A stretch of DNA of 64,000 nucleotides from the NCBI RefSeq assembly GCF_038006205.1, contig NZ_JBBOUU010000001.1:2792001-2856000 (forward strand). Direction: 5' to 3'. Below, one piece after another: positions 8,463-16,633 of this stretch. Both the position numbers and the translations under genes were made by a program. The DNA comes from Solibacillus sp. FSL R7-0668. GTDB taxonomy: Bacteria; Bacillota; Bacilli; Bacillales_A; Planococcaceae. Position 1 is the stretch's first letter. Each line of letters opens with the position of its first letter. The notes below the pieces were generated by a model, which saw only the letters and a program-made list of their open reading frames with translations, was not told the origin of the DNA and searched no databases.

Positions 8463-10426
8463 TATTTCGCACCTCCTTTTTTAGCATATTTTTTCTCTGT
8501 TTCTTCAACTTCATGTGCATGGATATGGTAACCATGGTCATCCTCAAGTGAACGGAATGCCATACAACCAAGAATAACAATTAAACCTACGATTGCTAAG
8601 TACCACATGCTGAATACAAATGCGAAGCCTAAAATGAAGAAAGCTACTGCCATAACAAATGGTTGACCCGAGTTGTTTGGCATATGAATATCTTCAATTT
8701 TGCCTTTAAATAACTTCGTACCGTTTTTCTTAGAATCCCAGAATGCTTCTGAAGTTGCATCAGTTACGTCTGGAGTAATAGCGAAGTTATAGTTCGGAAT
8801 TGGCGTATGTGTTGCCCATTCCAGACCACGAGCGTTCCAAGGGTCACTTGAAATATTACGTGGAGAGTTTTTAAAGCTGTACCAAATGTTCCAAACAATC
8901 ATTAAGAATGAAACGGTCATAATACCAGCACCAATGAATGATACCATGTTTAATAATGAGAAGCCTGTAGCGTCAGAGTATGTGTACATACGACGCGCTT
9001 GACCATCAAGACCTGTAATATACATTGGAATGAATGATAGTACGAAACCAGTAGACATTACCCAAACTGTTGCTTTACCGATTTTTTCGTTAAGCATGAA
9101 GCCAAACATTTTTGGCCAATAGAATGTTAAACCTGCTAACATCGCGTAAACAACACCTGGGATGATTACGTTATGGAAGTGGGCTACTAAGAACATTGTG
9201 TTGTGGTATTGGTAGTCAGCTGCTGACATCGCAAGCATAACCCCTGTTACACCACCAAGTGTGAATAATGGAATGAAATGCATCGCATAAAGCATTGGCG
9301 TTGTCATTTCAATCTTACCTTTGTAAAGCGTGAACAACCAGTTGAAGATTTTAACCCCTGTAGGAATTGCAATCGCCATTGTTGTAATTGAGAAGATCGA
9401 GTTCGTAAGTGCACCTTGACCCATTGTAAAGAAGTGGTGCGTCCATACTGCGAATGAGAATACAGAAATTACGACCATCGACCAAACCATTGATGTATAG
9501 CCATATAGGTTACGACGAGCAAATGTTGAGATAACTTCAGAGAAAATACCGAATGCTGGTAAGATTAGGATATATACCTCAGGATGTCCCCAAACCCAGA
9601 ATAGGTTGGCCCAAAGCATGTCCATACCACCATTACCGATTGAGAAGAACTTCGTATCAAATAGGCGATCCATCGTACCCATTGCTAAAGCAACTGTTAA
9701 TACTGGGAAGGCGAATACGATAATTAAGTTTGCAATCAGTGCAGACCAAGTGAACATTGGCATTTTGAACAATGTCATACCTGGAGCACGCATTTTCATA
9801 ATTGTTGTAATGAAGTTAATACCTGTCATTAACGTACCAAGACCTGCAATTTGCAGTGACAGCATGTAATAGTTTGTACCTACACTTGTACTAAATTCAT
9901 TGCCCGCTAACGGGAAGTACGAAGTCCAACCAGCATCAGGAGATCCACCGATAACGAATGAGATATTAAATAATCCCATACCCATGAAGAATAACCAGAA
10001 TGCTAAGTTATTTAAACGTGGGAACGCTACGTCACGTGCCCCGATTTGTAATGGTACTAAGAAGTTAAAGAAGAATGTAATGAACGGCATAGCCATGAAT
10101 AGAATCATTACAACCCCGTGTGTTGTAAATACCTCGTTATAGTGCTGTGCATCTAAAAATGTATTATCTGGAACAGCCAATTGCATACGAAGCATTACGG
10201 CATCGACACCACCACGGAATAGCATAACTAGAGCCGTGATTAAGTACATAATACCGATTTTTTTATGGTCAACAGTTGTAATCCATTCACGCCATAAATA
10301 GCCCCATAATTTAAAGTACGTAACGACTGCTACTAATGCGATTGTACCAAGAACAATCGAAGCCATTGCGATATAAATTAATAGACTTGGGTGTGGAATT
10401 GCAAACTGTGCAAAGAATTCCTTCAT
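8462..10426 (-). CDS. qoxB: Menaquinol oxidase aa3 subunit I (catalytic)
   Basis: A 654-residue heme-copper oxidase subunit I, close in length to B. subtilis QoxB. It reduces O2 to water at the binuclear centre and pumps protons. Visible ligands: HGVVMILF (low-spin heme His, about residue 103), [15 protein letters not shown] (CuB His and the cross-linked Tyr), THHFFTMG (two CuB His) and HFHNVI (heme axial ligands). The extra N- and C-terminal helices and the missing CuA site in the partner QoxA mark this as a quinol rather than cytochrome c oxidase. ATG at 10426 follows AAAGGAGAATTAC. Confidence 0.96.
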   Translation of the reverse strand: MKEFFAQFAIPHPSLLIYIAMASIVLGTIALVAVVTYFKLWGYLWREWITTVDHKKIGIMYLITALVMLFRGGVDAVMLRMQLAVPDNTFLDAQHYNEVFTTHGVVMILFMAMPFITFFFNFLVPLQIGARDVAFPRLNNLAFWLFFMGMGLFNISFVIGGSPDAGWTSYFPLAGNEFSTSVGTNYYMLSLQIAGLGTLMTGINFITTIMKMRAPGMTLFKMPMFTWSALIANLIIVFAFPVLTVALAMGTMDRLFDTKFFSIGNGGMDMLWANLFWVWGHPEVYILILPAFGIFSEVISTFARRNLYGYTSMVWSMVVISVFSFAVWTHHFFTMGQGALTNSIFSITTMAIAIPTGVKIFNWLFTLYKGKIEMTTPMLYAMHFIPLFTLGGVTGVMLAMSAADYQYHNTMFLVAHFHNVIIPGVVYAMLAGLTFYWPKMFGFMLNEKIGKATVWVMSTGFVLSFIPMYITGLDGQARRMYTYSDATGFSLLNMVSFIGAGIMTVSFLMIVWNIWYSFKNSPRNISSDPWNARGLEWATHTPIPNYNFAITPDVTDATSEAFWDSKKNGTKLFKGKIEDIHMPNNSGQPFVMAVAFFILGFAFVFSMWYLAIVGLIVILGCMAFRSLEDDHGYHIHAHEVEETEKKYAKKGGAK

Positions 10427-10456
10427 TGTAATTCTCCTTTCGAGTTTAATACTTAC

Positions 10457-11332
10457 TTATTCGTGTGAAGAATGATCTTCTTCTGCTTCATCATCATGAT
10501 GTTCGTGATGAGGAGCTGGTGAGAACTCTAAGTGAGTTCCAGTGTAAGTTGATCGACCAAGGTGACCTGGTTCTAATAATTCATTGAATTTTTCTTCGGT
10601 AATAGGTTCAGCATTTGCATGAACTTCTGTTACCCACTCGTCAAAGTCAGTTGCAGTCATTGCTTCTACATCAAACATATTTTCTGCTGTACCACGACCA
10701 GAGAAGTTTGCGTTACGTCCCCAGAATTCGCCTGGGTTATCAGCTGCTAAGTTTAAAGTTGTTACCATGTCAGCCATCGCATATTTTTGTCCACCAAGTT
10801 GTGGAATCCAGAAACTTGTAATCGGTCCGAAAGAATATAATTTGAATTCAACCGGGCGATCTGCTGGGAAGTTAACATAGTTTACTGTTTCAATCCCTTG
10901 TTCTGGATAGCTGAAGTGCCATTTCCAGTCAGATGAAGAAGCATAAATAACAAGTGGCTCCTTATCTTCGAAACCTTGTGGAGTACTTTCCACAATATAG
11001 TTACTCTTTACAGATACTACAGATAAAAATATTACAATAATAACTGGAATCCCAATCATAATTGTTTCTACAAGCCAGTGACCATGAATATGTGGTGGCT
11101 CGTAATCAGCACTTTGTTTTGAAGCACGGTATTTAAATAACATAAATATCAAAATTGCTACTACCGTGATTACAATACCACCCATCAGAGTAATCAATAA
11201 CATTGTATCGTCTGCTTGGCGTTGTGCTTGAGGGCCTTTTGGATCAAGTACAGTTAGTTTATCATTACAACCTGCTAATAACATCGTACCTAGAGCCATG
11301 AAAGAGAGTAAAGTTCCTTTCAGATTTTTCAT
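10457..11332 (-). CDS. qoxA: Menaquinol oxidase aa3 subunit II, lipoprotein
   Basis: A 291-residue subunit II. The start at 11332 (AAAGGAGTCCAAC upstream) gives a proper lipoprotein signal: MKNLKG, hydrophobic core, lipobox LLAGC (Cys about residue 22). Two membrane helices follow (about 45-67 and 90-112), then a cupredoxin-like outer domain. That domain lacks the Cys-x3-Cys CuA motif, as expected for quinol oxidases, and holds FWIPQLGGQKYAMADM. The C terminus is a short tail rich in His and acidic residues (HHEHHDDEAEEDHSSHE), which could bind metal ions; that is inference. First gene of qoxABCD. Confidence 0.95.
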   Translation of the reverse strand: MKNLKGTLLSFMALGTMLLAGCNDKLTVLDPKGPQAQRQADDTMLLITLMGGIVITVVAILIFMLFKYRASKQSADYEPPHIHGHWLVETIMIGIPVIIVIFLSVVSVKSNYIVESTPQGFEDKEPLVIYASSSDWKWHFSYPEQGIETVNYVNFPADRPVEFKLYSFGPITSFWIPQLGGQKYAMADMVTTLNLAADNPGEFWGRNANFSGRGTAENMFDVEAMTATDFDEWVTEVHANAEPITEEKFNELLEPGHLGRSTYTGTHLEFSPAPHHEHHDDEAEEDHSSHE

Positions 11333-11422
11333 AGTTGGACTCCTTTCCAATAAATCGATCTCGTTAGAATTACGTGAAGCTTGCAAACATTACAAAACAA
11401 AATAAAAAGTTATACATGACAT

Positions 11423-11437
11423 AGGAAAACGTTCCCT
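11423..11437. promoter_or_regulatory. Candidate CcpA (cre-like) palindrome upstream of qoxA
   Basis: AGGAAAACGTTCCCT, a near-palindrome centred on ACGT about 90 bases upstream of the qoxA start. It matches the central part of the cre consensus TGNAANCGNWNNCA but misses both outer positions. Low confidence. Confidence 0.3.
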
Positions 11438-11522
11438 TCTTTTCCACTATGCCAATAGTAGAAAATAGAAAATATTCCTGAAGACATACACAATTGAAAT
11501 TGGTATGTACATTTTTTTCAAA

Positions 11523-11536
11523 TGAAAACGTTTTAT
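11523..11536. promoter_or_regulatory. Candidate CcpA (cre-like) site upstream of qoxA
   Basis: TGAAAACGTTTTAT matches the left half and core of the cre consensus and misses the last two positions. It lies about 190 bases upstream of the qoxA start codon. Function is inference. Confidence 0.3.
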
Positions 11537-11892
11537 TTCATTCTCACTAAAAAACTATTTTGTTTCGCATGTTGCGTTTATTTATTTTCTAACCTTCCTC
11601 GATTTTAGTGAAACATCAAATAAGTGTCAAAACATCAAATTGGAAAAAAGCCTTTTTTCTTACTATATTCACAAGGGCATTTAATACCATTTTAAAATAA
11701 AGTCGACAAACACAGTAAAACCGCGCAATTACGAGCATTAAAATCCTCCTTTTCAAAATTGACAGAACTATGAACTTCTTAAAGTAAATGTTTTTCGACT
11801 TATCAGAATCATCCACTATATACTCTAAATGTAGTTTTTTTACATATATTAAGCTTATTTAGCTAATATTTAGTGCATTTAATTAAGTTAAA

Positions 11893-11940
11893 AAAGGGGA
11901 ATGTATTAAAAGTTATTCACTTTTAACGCATCCCCCTTCT
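11893..11940 (-). terminator. Terminator of the TrmH-family methyltransferase gene
   Basis: Imperfect long stem: GGGGGATGCGTTAAAAGT on the minus strand pairs with ACTTTTAATACATTCCCC, then a T-run into 11885. It lies 11 bases past the stop at 11951. Confidence 0.8.
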
Positions 11941-11950
11941 ATTCATATTA

Positions 11951-12712
11951 TTATTTCACAAAAGCGTATAGTAATATGCCTGTTGCCACTGCCACGTTTA
12001 ATGATTCTGCGCCACCTAAAATTGGAATGATAACATTTTGGTCGGTCTTCGCTAAGATTTGTGGATGAATACCGCTACCTTCATTTCCTACAATGAGTGC
12101 AAATGCATTCGTTTGTTCAATTTCTTTATAAGAAATCGACTCTTCTAAAGATGTTCCATATACTTTAACGTTATCTTGCTGTAATTGTTCAATCCATTCG
12201 ATTAAATCGCCACGGACAACAGGGATATGAAAATGTGAGCCCTGTGCTGAGCGCAATGTTTTTGGATTAAAGGCATCGACACAGCCCTTCCCTAATACGA
12301 CTGCATCAATACCGGCCGCGTCAGCAGTACGAATCATTGTCCCGATATTACCTGGGTCTTGTACCGCATCGACTAATAATACTTTGCGCCAATCGTACTT
12401 TTCATCTTCTGAAATATCACGTTGCTTACAGTGTGCGAATACCCCTTGAGAATTTTCAGTTTCTGCAATTTCCTTGGCTACTATATCATTAACATGTACA
12501 AGCACCACATCATCGATTGCCCATAATAAAGGCAAATCCACACCATCACGTACGATAATTTGGATAATTTGATCTTTATGCTTTAATGCTTCTTCTACTA
12601 AGTGGAAGCCTTCTGCGATATATTCGCCGGATTTTTCGCGTTCTTTACGCTGTGTTACGAGTTTTTTCCAATGTTTCACAAGCGCATTTTGTGTTGATTC
12701 AATTCGTTTCAT
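11951..12712 (-). CDS. ysgA: TrmH/SpoU-family RNA 2'-O-methyltransferase (YsgA-like)
   Basis: A 253-residue SPOUT methyltransferase. The N-terminal substrate-binding domain (1-95) has the usual opening ESTQNALVKHWKKL and EKSGEYIAEGFHLVEEAL. The SPOUT knot motifs are VQDPGNIGTMIRTADAAGID (motif 1, about 118-137), FALIVGNEGSGI (motif 2) and IPILGGAESLNVAVATGILL (motif 3). It probably methylates a ribose in rRNA or tRNA; the target is unknown. ATG at 12712 is preferred; a TTG directly before it could also serve. B. subtilis ysgA sits between sspI and pheST, which supports the name; here qox is inserted between ysgA and pheST. Confidence 0.9.
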   Translation of the reverse strand: MKRIESTQNALVKHWKKLVTQRKEREKSGEYIAEGFHLVEEALKHKDQIIQIIVRDGVDLPLLWAIDDVVLVHVNDIVAKEIAETENSQGVFAHCKQRDISEDEKYDWRKVLLVDAVQDPGNIGTMIRTADAAGIDAVVLGKGCVDAFNPKTLRSAQGSHFHIPVVRGDLIEWIEQLQQDNVKVYGTSLEESISYKEIEQTNAFALIVGNEGSGIHPQILAKTDQNVIIPILGGAESLNVAVATGILLYAFVK

Positions 12713-12786
12713 CAATTTCCCGTCCTTTATTCATACTCGAACTGTTATTTTATCATAGATTTCCTTTATTCCATAATCAGATGTTA

Positions 12787-12817
12787 TGTATAAAATCGAA
12801 TGACGGCGAACACACTT
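12787..12817 (+). promoter_or_regulatory. Candidate sigma-G (forespore) promoter of sspI
   Basis: TGTATA (12787-12792), 18-base spacer, CACACTT (12811-12817), compared with the sigma-G consensus TGAATA-N18-CATACTA. The start point would be close to the ribosome binding site, which weakens the call. The spacing and gene type fit forespore expression. Confidence 0.4.
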
Positions 12818-12838
12818 CGATTAAAGGAGGCGTTTTAA

Positions 12839-13048
12839 ATGGACTTTCAAATTCGACAAGCCATTACAGCCAATGTTTTAGGTTCGGATGCAGCTGAATT
12901 CAAAGACATTGTCAATGATGCAATTTCTCGCGGTGAAGAACATCTCTTACCAGGTTTAGGTGTTTTTTTAGAAACCTGGTGGCAAGCATCAACTGAAGAT
13001 GACCGAACTCATTTTGCTGAAAAGCTAGCACAAAAATTCGCGAACTAA
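12839..13048 (+). CDS. sspI: Small acid-soluble spore protein I
   Basis: A 69-residue protein with the SspI family pattern: DFQIRQAITANVLGS at the N terminus and the core GEEHLLPGLGVFLETWW (about 34-50). SspI is a minor forespore-made protein of endospore formers. Length equals the family's. AAAGGAGG lies 8 bases before the ATG. Divergent from the ysgA-like gene, the same arrangement as in B. subtilis. It is direct evidence that the host belongs to the spore-forming Bacillales. Confidence 0.95.
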   Translation: MDFQIRQAITANVLGSDAAEFKDIVNDAISRGEEHLLPGLGVFLETWWQASTEDDRTHFAEKLAQKFAN

Positions 13049-13054
13049 AAAACG

Positions 13055-13089
13055 CCCATCTCAAATTTCCAGCTGGATCTTGAGGTGGG
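13055..13089 (+). terminator. Terminator after sspI
   Basis: Stem CCCATCTCAA / TTGAGGTGGG followed by a broken T-run (TTATTTCATTT). Confidence 0.75.
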
Positions 13090-13149
13090 TTATTTCATTT
13101 CAAACTGGCTATAATTTGCCCTTGTTGAATGTTTTTGATAAAAGGTGCT

Positions 13150-13686
13150 CTAAATGAGTAGTAATAAGGGCTGTGCTGCTTTTTGGGCATAGGTTGTCGC
13201 AGCTTCTCGCTTTTTTTTATCCCAATCTACATATGCTCCGTACAAGCCCCAACTAATGATAATGGATTGAAATTTTTGTTCACTTGGTAAGTACTTTTGA
13301 ATCGTTTCGACTAAATAATCCTTTACCTTATCATCGATCATTTGTGTAAAGGCTGTATACCCTCTGCGACATTGCGAAAACATTTGATTGTGTACACGCA
13401 CAATCGCCAAAAACAGTTGAATAATCAACGCTTCATTTAACGAATGATTTGAATTCCCTTGTAATTGTTCATTAAAAATTTGTTCAATTTGTTCTGTTAA
13501 TACCTCTTCTAATAGCGCATACTTATCTACAAAATGCGCGTAAAATGTGGCGCGATTGATCGTTGCTTGCTCCGTAATATCTTTAACGGTAATCTGTTCA
13601 AAACCTTTTGTAATCATTAATTGATTAAAGGCTTCGACAATTAAATTCCTTGTACGTAGTACTCTTGGATCTATTGACTTCCCCAT
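13150..13686 (-). CDS. TetR/AcrR-family transcriptional regulator
   Basis: A 178-residue repressor-type protein. The N-terminal helix-turn-helix is clear: RTRNLIVEAFNQLMITKGFE, then ITVKDITEQATINRATFYAHF (about 26-46) and VDKYALLEEVL. The C-terminal domain (60-178) would bind an unknown ligand. ATG at 13686 follows AAGAAGGTGATTTG. It is divergent from a pirin-family gene, and the 155-base gap contains two palindromes sharing GTTG/CAAC half-sites, the expected layout for autoregulation plus control of the neighbour. Confidence 0.9.
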   Translation of the reverse strand: MGKSIDPRVLRTRNLIVEAFNQLMITKGFEQITVKDITEQATINRATFYAHFVDKYALLEEVLTEQIEQIFNEQLQGNSNHSLNEALIIQLFLAIVRVHNQMFSQCRRGYTAFTQMIDDKVKDYLVETIQKYLPSEQKFQSIIISWGLYGAYVDWDKKKREAATTYAQKAAQPLLLLI

Positions 13687-13719
13687 CAAATCACCTTCTT
13701 TCCCAACAATTTACGCAAT

Positions 13720-13737
13720 CTGTTGTGTAAGCAACAG
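13720..13737. promoter_or_regulatory. Candidate TetR operator 1
   Basis: Inverted repeat CTGTTG-TGTAAG-CAACAG, 34 bases upstream of the TetR start, placed to block the regulator's own transcription. Confidence 0.5.
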
Positions 13738-13754
13738 TAGCGGATAGCTGTTCA

Positions 13755-13783
13755 TTGTACATATTGCGCATTTTTACTATGAT
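13755..13783 (+). promoter_or_regulatory. Promoter of the pirin-family gene
   Basis: -35 TTGTAC (13755-13760), 17-base spacer, -10 TATGAT (13778-13783). Start expected near 13790, immediately before operator 2. Confidence 0.65.
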
Positions 13784-13792
13784 ACAAGTATA

Positions 13793-13804
13793 CAACACGT
13801 GTTG
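13793..13804. promoter_or_regulatory. Candidate TetR operator 2
   Basis: Perfect 12-base palindrome CAACACGTGTTG, a few bases after the expected transcription start of the pirin gene. It shares the CAAC/GTTG ends of operator 1. Confidence 0.55.
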
Positions 13805-13841
13805 CTTTCATCAAAACTAATTAACTAAGGTGGAGAAATTC

Positions 13842-14663
13842 ATGTTAAAGATTAAAACGATTCAGCATATCGATTTACAGCAAAGCGAAGGACGCAATGT
13901 ACGTCTTACATTACAGGCAAATGATTTAATGGACAATGACCCATTCATCATATTAGCGGATGACAAATTTGCCCATAATACATTTGCCGACCATCCGCAT
14001 AAAGGTATTCAAACTGTTACCTATGTATTAGAAGGCAGTTTAGAGCACTATGATAGCCGTACTGGCAGTGGCGGACGTTTAAATGAAAATGACTTCCAAA
14101 TAATGACAGCTGGTCGCGGAATTATTCATAACGAAAACCCTGATCGTGGCGAAGAAGCGCGCGTATTACAGCTATGGGTCAATTTATCACCTGAACATAA
14201 AAAAGTTGATGGCCAATATGAAGATTTAAAGCATGATAATGTACCGGTCATTCCATTTGATGGTGGGAAAATCGAAGTGTACGCTGGTGAAGTAAATGGG
14301 GTTACTTCGCCAATCAAGCTATTTACACCTTTCTTATTTACAGCTGTTACAATCGAAAATGGTTCGAGTGAAATCGTCATTCCAGCTGGCTATAATACGT
14401 ATTTATATGTATTGGAAGGCACGGTTGAAATCCAAAATAAACAAGTGAACGCCTTTGATGTCATTCATTTTGAAATTGCGCCACAGTCAGAAACGATTTC
14501 ATTTAACGCTTCAAGCAATGCCAAATTCGTTGTCTTTTCAGGTGAGCCGATTAAAGCACCTGTTGTCGCACGTGGTCCATTCGTCATGAATACGCAAGAA
14601 GAAATTGCAGAGGCCTATGCAAGCTACCGAAATGGTACGTTTTTAGATGGAAAACCTTATTAA
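13842..14663 (+). CDS. Pirin family protein (cupin; quercetinase-like)
   Basis: A 273-residue bicupin. The N-terminal pirin domain has the metal-site motif: FADHPHKGIQTVTYVLEG (two His at about 54-56) and, further on, MTAGRGIIHNENP (His and Glu, about 95-105). The C-terminal domain (about 165-265) includes YLYVLEGTVEIQNKQV. Some pirins oxidise flavonols or act as redox-sensing partners, but bacterial roles vary. ATG at 13842 follows AAGGTGGAG; an in-frame GTG at 13830 is part of that ribosome site. Probably controlled by the divergent TetR regulator. Confidence 0.92.
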   Translation: MLKIKTIQHIDLQQSEGRNVRLTLQANDLMDNDPFIILADDKFAHNTFADHPHKGIQTVTYVLEGSLEHYDSRTGSGGRLNENDFQIMTAGRGIIHNENPDRGEEARVLQLWVNLSPEHKKVDGQYEDLKHDNVPVIPFDGGKIEVYAGEVNGVTSPIKLFTPFLFTAVTIENGSSEIVIPAGYNTYLYVLEGTVEIQNKQVNAFDVIHFEIAPQSETISFNASSNAKFVVFSGEPIKAPVVARGPFVMNTQEEIAEAYASYRNGTFLDGKPY

Positions 14664-14671
14664 AGCAAAAC

Positions 14672-14705
14672 AAAAAGCAATCCAGCGTCTCCCGGATTGC
14701 TTTTT
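14672..14705 (+). terminator. Terminator after the pirin gene
   Basis: Stem AAAAAGCAATCC / GGATTGCTTTTT around a 10-base loop, followed by more T. Confidence 0.88.
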
Positions 14706-14707
14706 CT

Positions 14708-14890
14708 ATGTAGTGATGGAGCATTCCATCTTGAATACAAACATCACTGTAGCTCGCTACCTATTGTCACAGCGTCTCCCATTTCAATAGGCTTTGCGCT
14801 ACTACCTCACTTGCTCGCCCTTCCTGCTTGCAAGTGCTGTACGGTTTATTAGATGAGACTACAACCCGTAGCACGCTTCATCTATAGGAT
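14708..14890. other. Non-coding stretch with consecutive stem-loops
   Basis: About 180 bases between the pirin terminator and the argF stop, with base composition richer in G and C than most gaps here. It holds several inverted repeats in a row: GATGGA/TCCATC (14715-14730, inside a larger AGTGATG/CATCACT pairing 14712-14748), CCTATTG/CAATAGG (14760-14791), CACTTGC/GCAAGTG (14808-14836) and AGATGA/TCATCT (14851-14883). No open frame is convincing. It could be a degenerate dispersed repeat, a structured RNA, or argF 3' sequence. Confidence 0.5.
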
Positions 14891-14892
14891 CT

Positions 14893-15858
14893 TTAAGCTA
14901 ATAAAGATACAAGTACTGCTTTTTGGGCATGCAGACGATTTTCTGCTTGCTCAAATATATAAGAATTTGGTCCATCAATAACTGATGTCGCAACTTCTTC
15001 CTCTCGATGTGCTGGTAAGCAATGTAAGAACATATAATCTGGCTTTGCATAGGCAACGAGCTCATCGTTAATTTGGTAGCCTGCAAAGTCTTTTAAGCGT
15101 TTTTCTGTTTCCTCTTCTTGCCCCATTGATGTCCAAACGTCGGCATATACCGCGTCCGCATCTTTAACTGCTGCAACTGGATCATTTGTTACAACGACTG
15201 TGCTGCCATTTTGTGCGGCAATTTGCTGTGCTTTTTTGATAATGCCCGCATCGCATTCATAACCAACTGGTGTGGCAACCGCTACATGCATACCAACATG
15301 GGCTGCAGCTACGACTAATGCATGTGCCACGTTATTGCCATCGCCTACATAGGCAATTTTTAAGCCTTTTAATTCGCCTTTATTTTCAGCGATTGTTTCA
15401 AGGTCTGCTAATGCTTGGCATGGGTGATCGATGTCTGTTAAACCATTGATTACCGGAATCGATGAAAATTCCGCTAATTCTTCGACCATTGCATGTGAGT
15501 TGGCACGAATCATAATGCCATCTAAGTAGCCTGATAATACGCGACCTGTATCCGGAATTGGTTCCCCGCGTCCAATTTGCATATCACGTGCATTCATATA
15601 CATGCCGTAGCCACCTAGCTGCTGCATACCTACCTCAAATGATACACGTGTACGAGTCGAGCTTTTCTCAAAAATCATGCCTAGCGTCTTACCTTCTAGT
15701 AAACGAGGACATTTGCCCGCTTTTGTAATCGTTTTTAATTGTGTTGCAAGTGCTAATAACTGTTGTACTTCTTCACTTGTATAATCAAGCAGCGTAAGTA
15801 AGTCTTTGCCCTTTAAGCTTTCGACCGGCTTTAACTGCACTTCTTCTAATAATTTCAT
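14893..15858 (-). CDS. argF: Ornithine carbamoyltransferase
   Basis: A 321-residue enzyme that makes citrulline from ornithine and carbamoyl phosphate in arginine synthesis. Both signatures are present: carbamoyl-phosphate site SSTRTR (66-71) and HCLPAHR near residue 280 with the catalytic Cys; the ornithine-site SMG motif (WTSMGQEEE) is also present. Together these separate it from aspartate and putrescine transferases. The gene stands alone here rather than in an arg operon. ATG at 15858; a good promoter and an upstream dyad lie in the 5' region. Confidence 0.95.
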   Translation of the reverse strand: MKLLEEVQLKPVESLKGKDLLTLLDYTSEEVQQLLALATQLKTITKAGKCPRLLEGKTLGMIFEKSSTRTRVSFEVGMQQLGGYGMYMNARDMQIGRGEPIPDTGRVLSGYLDGIMIRANSHAMVEELAEFSSIPVINGLTDIDHPCQALADLETIAENKGELKGLKIAYVGDGNNVAHALVVAAAHVGMHVAVATPVGYECDAGIIKKAQQIAAQNGSTVVVTNDPVAAVKDADAVYADVWTSMGQEEETEKRLKDFAGYQINDELVAYAKPDYMFLHCLPAHREEEVATSVIDGPNSYIFEQAENRLHAQKAVLVSLLA

Positions 15859-15893
15859 ATCTTACACACCTCTGTAACCTTTATGTTGCTTTC

Positions 15894-15922
15894 ATTTTAC
15901 ATTTGCATAAATATAAAGTCAA
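15894..15922 (-). promoter_or_regulatory. Sigma-A promoter of argF
   Basis: Minus strand: -35 TTGACT (15917-15922), 17-base spacer, -10 TAAAAT (15894-15899). The spacer contains ATGCAA, similar to half of an ARG box. Confidence 0.7.
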
Positions 15923-15925
15923 GCG

Positions 15926-15952
15926 AATTAATATAAATTTTTATAATTAATT
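15926..15952. promoter_or_regulatory. AT-rich dyad upstream of the argF promoter
   Basis: A nearly perfect 27-base dyad with ends AATTAAT / ATTAATT and centre AAATTT, directly upstream of the -35 box. Its composition and position fit an AhrC/ArgR operator, but the AT-rich setting makes chance symmetry possible. Confidence 0.4.
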
Positions 15953-16142
15953 AAATTGTTCAATAATTATACATCTCCAATCCTCATAAAAAAATACCGT
16001 ATCATTTCTTTAACGAGAAGATTTTGCGTTTTTATAGAAAATTTATTCTTTTCAATTGAATTACCATTCATTTTTTAGCATAATAGTGTCAAAGTAATGT
16101 ATTTGAAATATTTTACTTATTCATTCCAAGGGGGAATCGATT

Positions 16143-16589
16143 ATGCCACAAGCGACACATTACGTATCTGTTGATTTATCGAATGACATTGTATGGGATT
16201 TTTTAAAGGACTATGAAAACTGGGCAGCTTTAATTCCTGGTTATATTGCACATGAGGTACAAAGCGACAAGCAATTCACATGGATCTTTTTAGCGGACCT
16301 AGGTTTCACAAAGAAAACGATTAAATTACAAGTAACGATTACTGATTTAACAGAACCTACCGATGTGAAATTTGATTTAAAGGGGCTTTCTGATAATTTT
16401 AATGGCCATGGCTATTTTAAAATGACTGGTGGCGTTCCATCTGAAGTAACGGGCAGCTTAGAATTAGCCGCGAGCGGAATTATGGGCATGATGATTAACT
16501 CGGTACTAGAAAATTTCGTACCAAAAGCAACAAGGGATTTAACGGAATCAATCCAAGCAAAACTTACTGAATTACACAGTGTAAAATAA
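16143..16589 (+). CDS. SRPBCC/CoxG-family protein
   Basis: A 148-residue protein of the START/SRPBCC fold, closest to the CoxG (carbon monoxide dehydrogenase subunit G) family, which often binds hydrophobic ligands or membranes. The family pattern is an N-terminal strand (THYVSVDLSNDIVWDFLKDY), WAALIPGY, and a C-terminal amphipathic helix (INSVLENFVPKATRDLTESI). No CO dehydrogenase genes are nearby, so a role in CO oxidation is unlikely. ATG at 16143 follows AAGGGGGAAT. Monocistronic. Confidence 0.8.
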   Translation: MPQATHYVSVDLSNDIVWDFLKDYENWAALIPGYIAHEVQSDKQFTWIFLADLGFTKKTIKLQVTITDLTEPTDVKFDLKGLSDNFNGHGYFKMTGGVPSEVTGSLELAASGIMGMMINSVLENFVPKATRDLTESIQAKLTELHSVK

Positions 16590-16593
16590 TAGA

Positions 16594-16631
16594 AAATGCT
16601 GCATTCCCGTGTTTGAGTGAATGCAGCATTT
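16594..16631. terminator. Bidirectional terminator
   Basis: Stem AAATGCTGCATTC / GAATGCAGCATTT between the converging CoxG-like and DUF3784 genes. Confidence 0.8.
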
Positions 16632-16633
16632 AA

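Larger units (their letters stand above)
11333..11892. other. Long AT-rich region upstream of qoxA
   Basis: About 560 bases without a convincing gene, between qoxA and the methyltransferase terminator. It is AT-rich and should hold the qox promoter, but I cannot assign -35 and -10 boxes with confidence. Two cre-like palindromic sites are listed separately. A 66-codon minus-strand open frame at 11616-11816 has no ribosome site and biased composition and is not called. Confidence 0.5.

Noticed and set aside
11616-11816. 66-codon minus-strand open frame in the qox upstream region
   Set aside because: No ribosome site, Cys/Phe/Lys-heavy composition typical of chance AT-rich frames, and no recognisable pattern.
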